Source: Actinoplanes cyaneus
Lineage (GTDB): Bacteria; Actinomycetota; Actinomycetes; Mycobacteriales; Micromonosporaceae
Length of the DNA: 64,000 nt
Reading direction: 5' to 3'
Assembly: GCF_016862095.1 (NCBI RefSeq)
Contig: NZ_BOMH01000073.1
Location: forward strand, 39,094 to 103,093
Shown piece after piece: positions 61,276 through 64,000 of the stretch. Each line of letters begins with the position of its first letter. Position 1 is the first letter of the stretch. The translations under genes were made by a program, and so were the position numbers. Under the pieces are notes generated by a model. The model did no database searches. It worked only from the letters and a program-made list of their open reading frames with translations, and had not been told where the DNA came from.

Positions 61276-61579
61276 GTTCAAAAAAGGTAGCGAAACATTT
61301 AAGATCATTTATGCCGTGCGGGTTGGGTGAACGGATCGAACTTGCAGCCCGTCGACTGGTTTTGGGAGCGCTCCCACCTCAGCTACCCTGCCGCCCGCGC
61401 CTCACCGCGACGGCAGTGGTGCATCTTCGTGCGGTTGAGCGCCTCTTGCGGCTATTGCGCTCGCGGCGGCAAATGCGGTCGTAGAAATGCCAGGATCCCC
61501 CGACGCATGAGCCATGCGGGCCAAGGCGGCTGTGGCCTTCTGCGACAACGGACCGGGCAGCCCGGCACCCGATCGGCAT
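61276..61579. other. Intergenic region with the CebR-type operator
   Basis: The stretch has an A-rich end (CAAAAAAGGTAGCGAAACATTT around 61278-61300), unusually low in G+C and probably the promoter of the overlapping gene pair. The TGGGAGCGCTCCCA box lies at 61363. The part from 61400 to 61579, downstream of the UbiA gene, holds no identified gene. Confidence 0.5.
61363..61376. promoter_or_regulatory. Perfect CebR-type operator, TGGGAGCGCTCCCA
   Basis: TGGGAGCGCTCCCA is identical to the 14-bp palindrome bound by CebR, the cellobiose-responsive LacI-family repressor of actinomycete cellulase genes. It lies about 88 bp before the start of the 42-residue gene. No cellulase, cebEFG transporter or cebR gene is in the window, so what it controls here is unclear. 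Confidence 0.8.
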
Positions 61580-62455
61580 TCAGCCGACATGGCTCAGCAT
61601 GAAGCCCACCGTCGGAATGCCGAACAGCATGGACACGACCGCGAGTTTCGGGATCGTCGGCTCGCGGGTGAGAACCGCGTAGCCGGCGATCAGGAACGGT
61701 GCGGTCATCAGCTGGGGGATCAGCGTCGAGCGCGGCAGCAGTTCCCCGTCCGCGGCGCAGAGCATGGGGCACACCAGCGCCGCGGTCCAGAGCAGGATGC
61801 CGAGGCGGTACGCGAACCGGGCTCCGAATCGCACCGCGAACGTGGTGTCCCCGACCCTCGAGTCGGCGGTCAGGTCGGTGACCGTGGTCGGCAGGTAGAG
61901 CGCCGCCGCGAACAGCACCCCGATCAGCCCGAACCACCATGGGAAGTCCCACGGCGCCCGGGTGATCGACCAGCCCGCGGCCGGTGACACCAGCCCGACG
62001 ACCAGAGCGTTCACCGCGACGTCCCAGCCCGGCCGCGTCTTCAGGCGCAGCGGCGGCACGCTGTACGCCCAACCGAGCAACAGCACCCCGCCGACCCCGA
62101 GCATGAACAGCGGCCCGACCAGCAGCGCTACCCCCGCCGCCGCGAGAGCCATCCCTCGGTACCAGACGCGCAGCCGCGCGGCCGGCAGCGCCCCGGTCAC
62201 CAGTGGAGCGTTCGCCTTACGCGGATTCTCGCGGTCGCTGGGCAAGTCGTTGAGATCGTTCTGGGCCAGCACGGCACCCCAGACCAGCGGACCGAGCACG
62301 AGCAACGCGACCGCGGCCCGGCCGGGGTCAGCAGGAAGCCAGGCGTGGCCGGCCAGCACGGTACCGAGGTAGGCCGGCACCCAGGACACCGGCCAGAACC
62401 AGGGCCGGGACACCGCGACGAGTTGAACGACCGGGCTTGCCGTCAGTGTCGTCAT
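61580..62455 (-). CDS. UbiA-family prenyltransferase, 291 aa
   Basis: About eight membrane helices with the two Asp-rich motifs of the family: NDLNDLPSDREN (NDxxDxxxD) after helix 2, and DLTADSRVGD (DxxxD) after helix 6. The family joins an isoprenyl diphosphate to an aromatic acceptor or other lipid headgroup. The acceptor cannot be told from sequence, and no pathway genes are adjacent. The single frame from ATG 62455 (MTTLTASPVVQLVAV) is complete. Confidence 0.85.
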   Translation of the reverse strand: MTTLTASPVVQLVAVSRPWFWPVSWVPAYLGTVLAGHAWLPADPGRAAVALLVLGPLVWGAVLAQNDLNDLPSDRENPRKANAPLVTGALPAARLRVWYRGMALAAAGVALLVGPLFMLGVGGVLLLGWAYSVPPLRLKTRPGWDVAVNALVVGLVSPAAGWSITRAPWDFPWWFGLIGVLFAAALYLPTTVTDLTADSRVGDTTFAVRFGARFAYRLGILLWTAALVCPMLCAADGELLPRSTLIPQLMTAPFLIAGYAVLTREPTIPKLAVVSMLFGIPTVGFMLSHVG

Positions 62456-62946
62456 GTCCGCATCCTCGATCCGGCCCGCTGTGCCCCGGCTGAGAACGCA
62501 CCGGGATGGCCGGCAGCATCGCGTCCACGGCCAGGGCGAACGGCATCGGACAATCGATCGCGGTGTCGGCCGGACCAGCGATCAGCGTGCCGCCAGCCAT
62601 GTCGGGGTCGTACGGGGTGCTCCCGATCCCGCCCGTGAGCGCGCCGCCGGCGTCACCGATGTCGGCCAGGACGGGCGGTTCTCCCCGGAGAAGGGCCGGC
62701 GAGCCTTGGCCGATTCCTGATCGCGCCGGAGACACCTGCGCTCATCGCAGGAGCCGTGTGCCTGCCTCCGTCGAGCGATGATGACCCTCCACTTCGCGCG
62801 CGGTCCGCGGCATGTTAGTAAGTTGATCAAGGCTGCGTCTCGGACCGCGAAGCTGGCTTTGTGTCAGCGAAGTCGCGTGCGAACCCGACAGGGCCGGAGC
62901 CCTTGTTGTCGTCAAGTCCTTCGATCGTGTGCGAGGGTGGGCGGTC
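62456..62946. other. Intergenic region upstream of UbiA
   Basis: About 490 bp with no complete gene. A minus-strand frame (YDPDMAGGTLIAGPADTAID, then CPMPFALAVDAMLPAIP) has good coding composition, lies upstream of the UbiA gene and lacks a clear start. It may be the end of a gene deleted by recombination. I cannot name it. Confidence 0.35.
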
Positions 62947-63147
62947 ATGACCGAAGTGCTCAGGCCGATCGGGTACTGGGACGGACGGGCAGCACCAGAT
63001 GGGTGGCCCGATGTCTGCGATTTCATCGCGCCCATCGATGGCAAGGTGCGGCAGGTTGTTGCCGATTATTCAAGAGCGGGCAGGGCCTCCGGCCGTGACG
63101 GCGGCTGCCGACCAGGCGCACAGCGGCATGAGAGTGAATCTGCCTGA
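62947..63147 (+). pseudogene. Truncated hypothetical gene, 5' part
   Basis: GAGGGTGGG precedes ATG 62947, and the protein starts MTEVLRPIGYWDGRAAPDGW then PDVCDFIAPIDGKVRQVVAD. The IGYWDGxxAPxGWPD motif is the N terminus of a common small actinobacterial protein of about 115 residues. After residue 48 the frame runs into the 20-bp repeat (63121) and stops, so the C-terminal half is lost. Confidence 0.55.
63121..63140 (+). repeat. 20-bp repeat, second copy
   Basis: CAGCGGCATGAGAGTGAATC, identical to 57266-57285. It lies at the point where the truncated hypothetical gene loses its family pattern, which supports a recombination junction. Confidence 0.5.
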
Positions 63148-63218
63148 TGGGCCTGACCGGCGACGGCCAGCGGCGGAACATGTATGCATCTTGGCGCTTG
63201 CCCGCGTCGGTGGACTGG

Positions 63219-64000
63219 TCACTCACCGGATGGTGATGTGGTGATGTCCGGGTCGCTGTCGTCACGACGGAGGCGCCCCAGTTCCGCGGCGTTCTGGTCG
63301 AGTAGCACGAGGGTCGCGCCGTCGAGTCCGGCTCGCCGCGCCGATGACAACCAGCTGCCGACCGGTACGTTGTCGCAGCCCACAAGAGTCGTTATCCCGG
63401 TCGTGGCCAACAGCGTGCCCGCCGGGCCCGAGACCCAGCCACCCCCGGAGCCGTTGCACCCGTCCGAGCCCGCCCAGCGGCCGTCGGTGCCGAATGCCAG
63501 GTACGGCTGGTTGGGCGGCTTCGGTCCGTCACTGACCGGTACCCATCGGCCGGGCAGATCCTGCCGGACGACCGGCGTCAGACCGGCGGGCAGCACGGCA
63601 GGGGGAGCGAAGGATCGGCGGAACTCGGCGGGCACCTCGAAGGATTCCCGGTCGGGTCGCAGCGGCTTTCCGCTGGCAACCAGGTGGGCGATGGTCGCGC
63701 CGTCAACGTCGACCAGGACCACGGTGCGGCCGTCGACCCGGTAGCCGGCGGCTTTGTCCAGCCAGGCGACGCGGGTATCCGGGTCGCATCCGTCGGAGCT
63801 GCTCATGACATCGGCGATGAACAGGCCCTGAGAATCGGCTTTCCAAGCAGCCTGCAACTCGCCGCAGGTCTGGTAGACCGTGAGTTCTTCCGGGGTCAGA
63901 CCCACTACCGAGGCGGGTTCTGCGCCAATACCGACCGGCGTCCACATGCCGACCAAGGCGATCGGGTCCGACGGCCCAGAAGGGGAAGGGGGCGGTGCGG
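63219..64000 (-). CDS. Exported META-like protein, 5' end outside the window
   Basis: The frame is open to the right edge, where it reads APPPSPSGPSDPIALVGMW, a Pro/Ser linker of the kind that follows a lipoprotein signal. The rest has two META/HslJ-like halves: VGMWTPVGIGAEPASVVGL with SSSDGCDPDTRVAWL, and LPGRWVPVSDGPKPPNQPYL with GTDGRWAGSDGCNGSGGGW and TTGITTLVGCDN. Each half has the DGC motif of the family. Such proteins are usually secreted or lipid-anchored and have no established enzyme activity. The signal peptide itself is outside the window. Confidence 0.65.
   Translation of the reverse strand, partial: APPPSPSGPSDPIALVGMWTPVGIGAEPASVVGLTPEELTVYQTCGELQAAWKADSQGLFIADVMSSSDGCDPDTRVAWLDKAAGYRVDGRTVVLVDVDGATIAHLVASGKPLRPDRESFEVPAEFRRSFAPPAVLPAGLTPVVRQDLPGRWVPVSDGPKPPNQPYLAFGTDGRWAGSDGCNGSGGGWVSGPAGTLLATTGITTLVGCDNVPVGSWLSSARRAGLDGATLVLLDQNAAELGRLRRDDSDPDITTSPSGE

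Noticed and set aside
63141..63244. Continuation of the truncated hypothetical gene in another frame
   Set aside because: The downstream translation does not match the rest of the family, so a simple frameshift does not restore the protein.
1..64000. tRNA, rRNA, CRISPR arrays, prophage
   Set aside because: No GTTCRAN-type T-loop with matching cloverleaf, no rRNA-like sequence, no regularly spaced identical repeats and no phage structural genes were seen.

Overview
The window is high-GC actinobacterial DNA: strong G/C preference at third codon positions, frequent GTG and TTG starts, and SARP, LacI-, MarR- and XRE-type regulatory parts. It also carries many Sec-secreted carbohydrate-active proteins with ricin-type or other carbohydrate-binding tails. 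The gene content resembles a soil actinomycete of the Micromonosporaceae (Actinoplanes-like). That assignment is inferred from gene style, not from a marker gene. I see no rRNA, tRNA, CRISPR array or replication origin.

Layout. 0.3-8.7 kb: a secreted protein, an MFS exporter translationally coupled to a TPR protein, a ruined PAS-GAF histidine kinase, an SDR and a GAF-SpoIIE phosphatase. 8.8-14.4 kb: a galactomannan locus with two secreted GH5 beta-mannanases and a GH27 alpha-galactosidase broken by four frameshifts. Its divergent control region has a perfect 13-bp inverted pair of operator-like sites. 14.6-20.6 kb: a CAP-domain protein, recombinase and transposase remnants, a MarR/quinone-oxidoreductase pair with three operator copies, a broken two-component system, a DUF2238 membrane protein and an unknown. 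20.8-29.6 kb: a sialidase-fold protein, truncated oxidoreductases, an NmrA/AraC pair, a secreted NucA/NucB nuclease next to a Nin/ComJ-like small protein, and an HTH-membrane protein. 30-44 kb: small regulators, IS debris, a chemoreceptor coupled to a PnrA-type lipoprotein, an expansin-like lectin, a secreted repeat protein and a 1234-residue SARP-ATPase-LuxR regulator. 44-57 kb: an SGNH-FN3-amidase fusion, GNAT, a phosphotransferase, and a run of small genes (DUF6226, barstar-like, Imm10, others) interleaved with a dispersed repeat of roughly 70-100 bp. A HEAT-repeat protein and a second sialidase-fold protein also lie here. 57-64 kb: an SDR/XRE pair, an ABC remnant, a frameshifted ricin lectin, an overlapping small-gene pair beside a perfect CebR-type operator, a UbiA prenyltransferase and an edge-truncated META-like protein.

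Two themes stand out. The first is extracellular polysaccharide and DNA degradation. The second is very heavy gene decay: at least a dozen recognisable genes carry nonsense changes, indels or deletion junctions, so the segment looks like an accessory region, or partly an error-prone assembly. The most novel-looking element is the orphan-immunity-gene island at 48.6-56.4 kb with its shared repeat, which in two cases supplies the last codons and the stop of the preceding gene.
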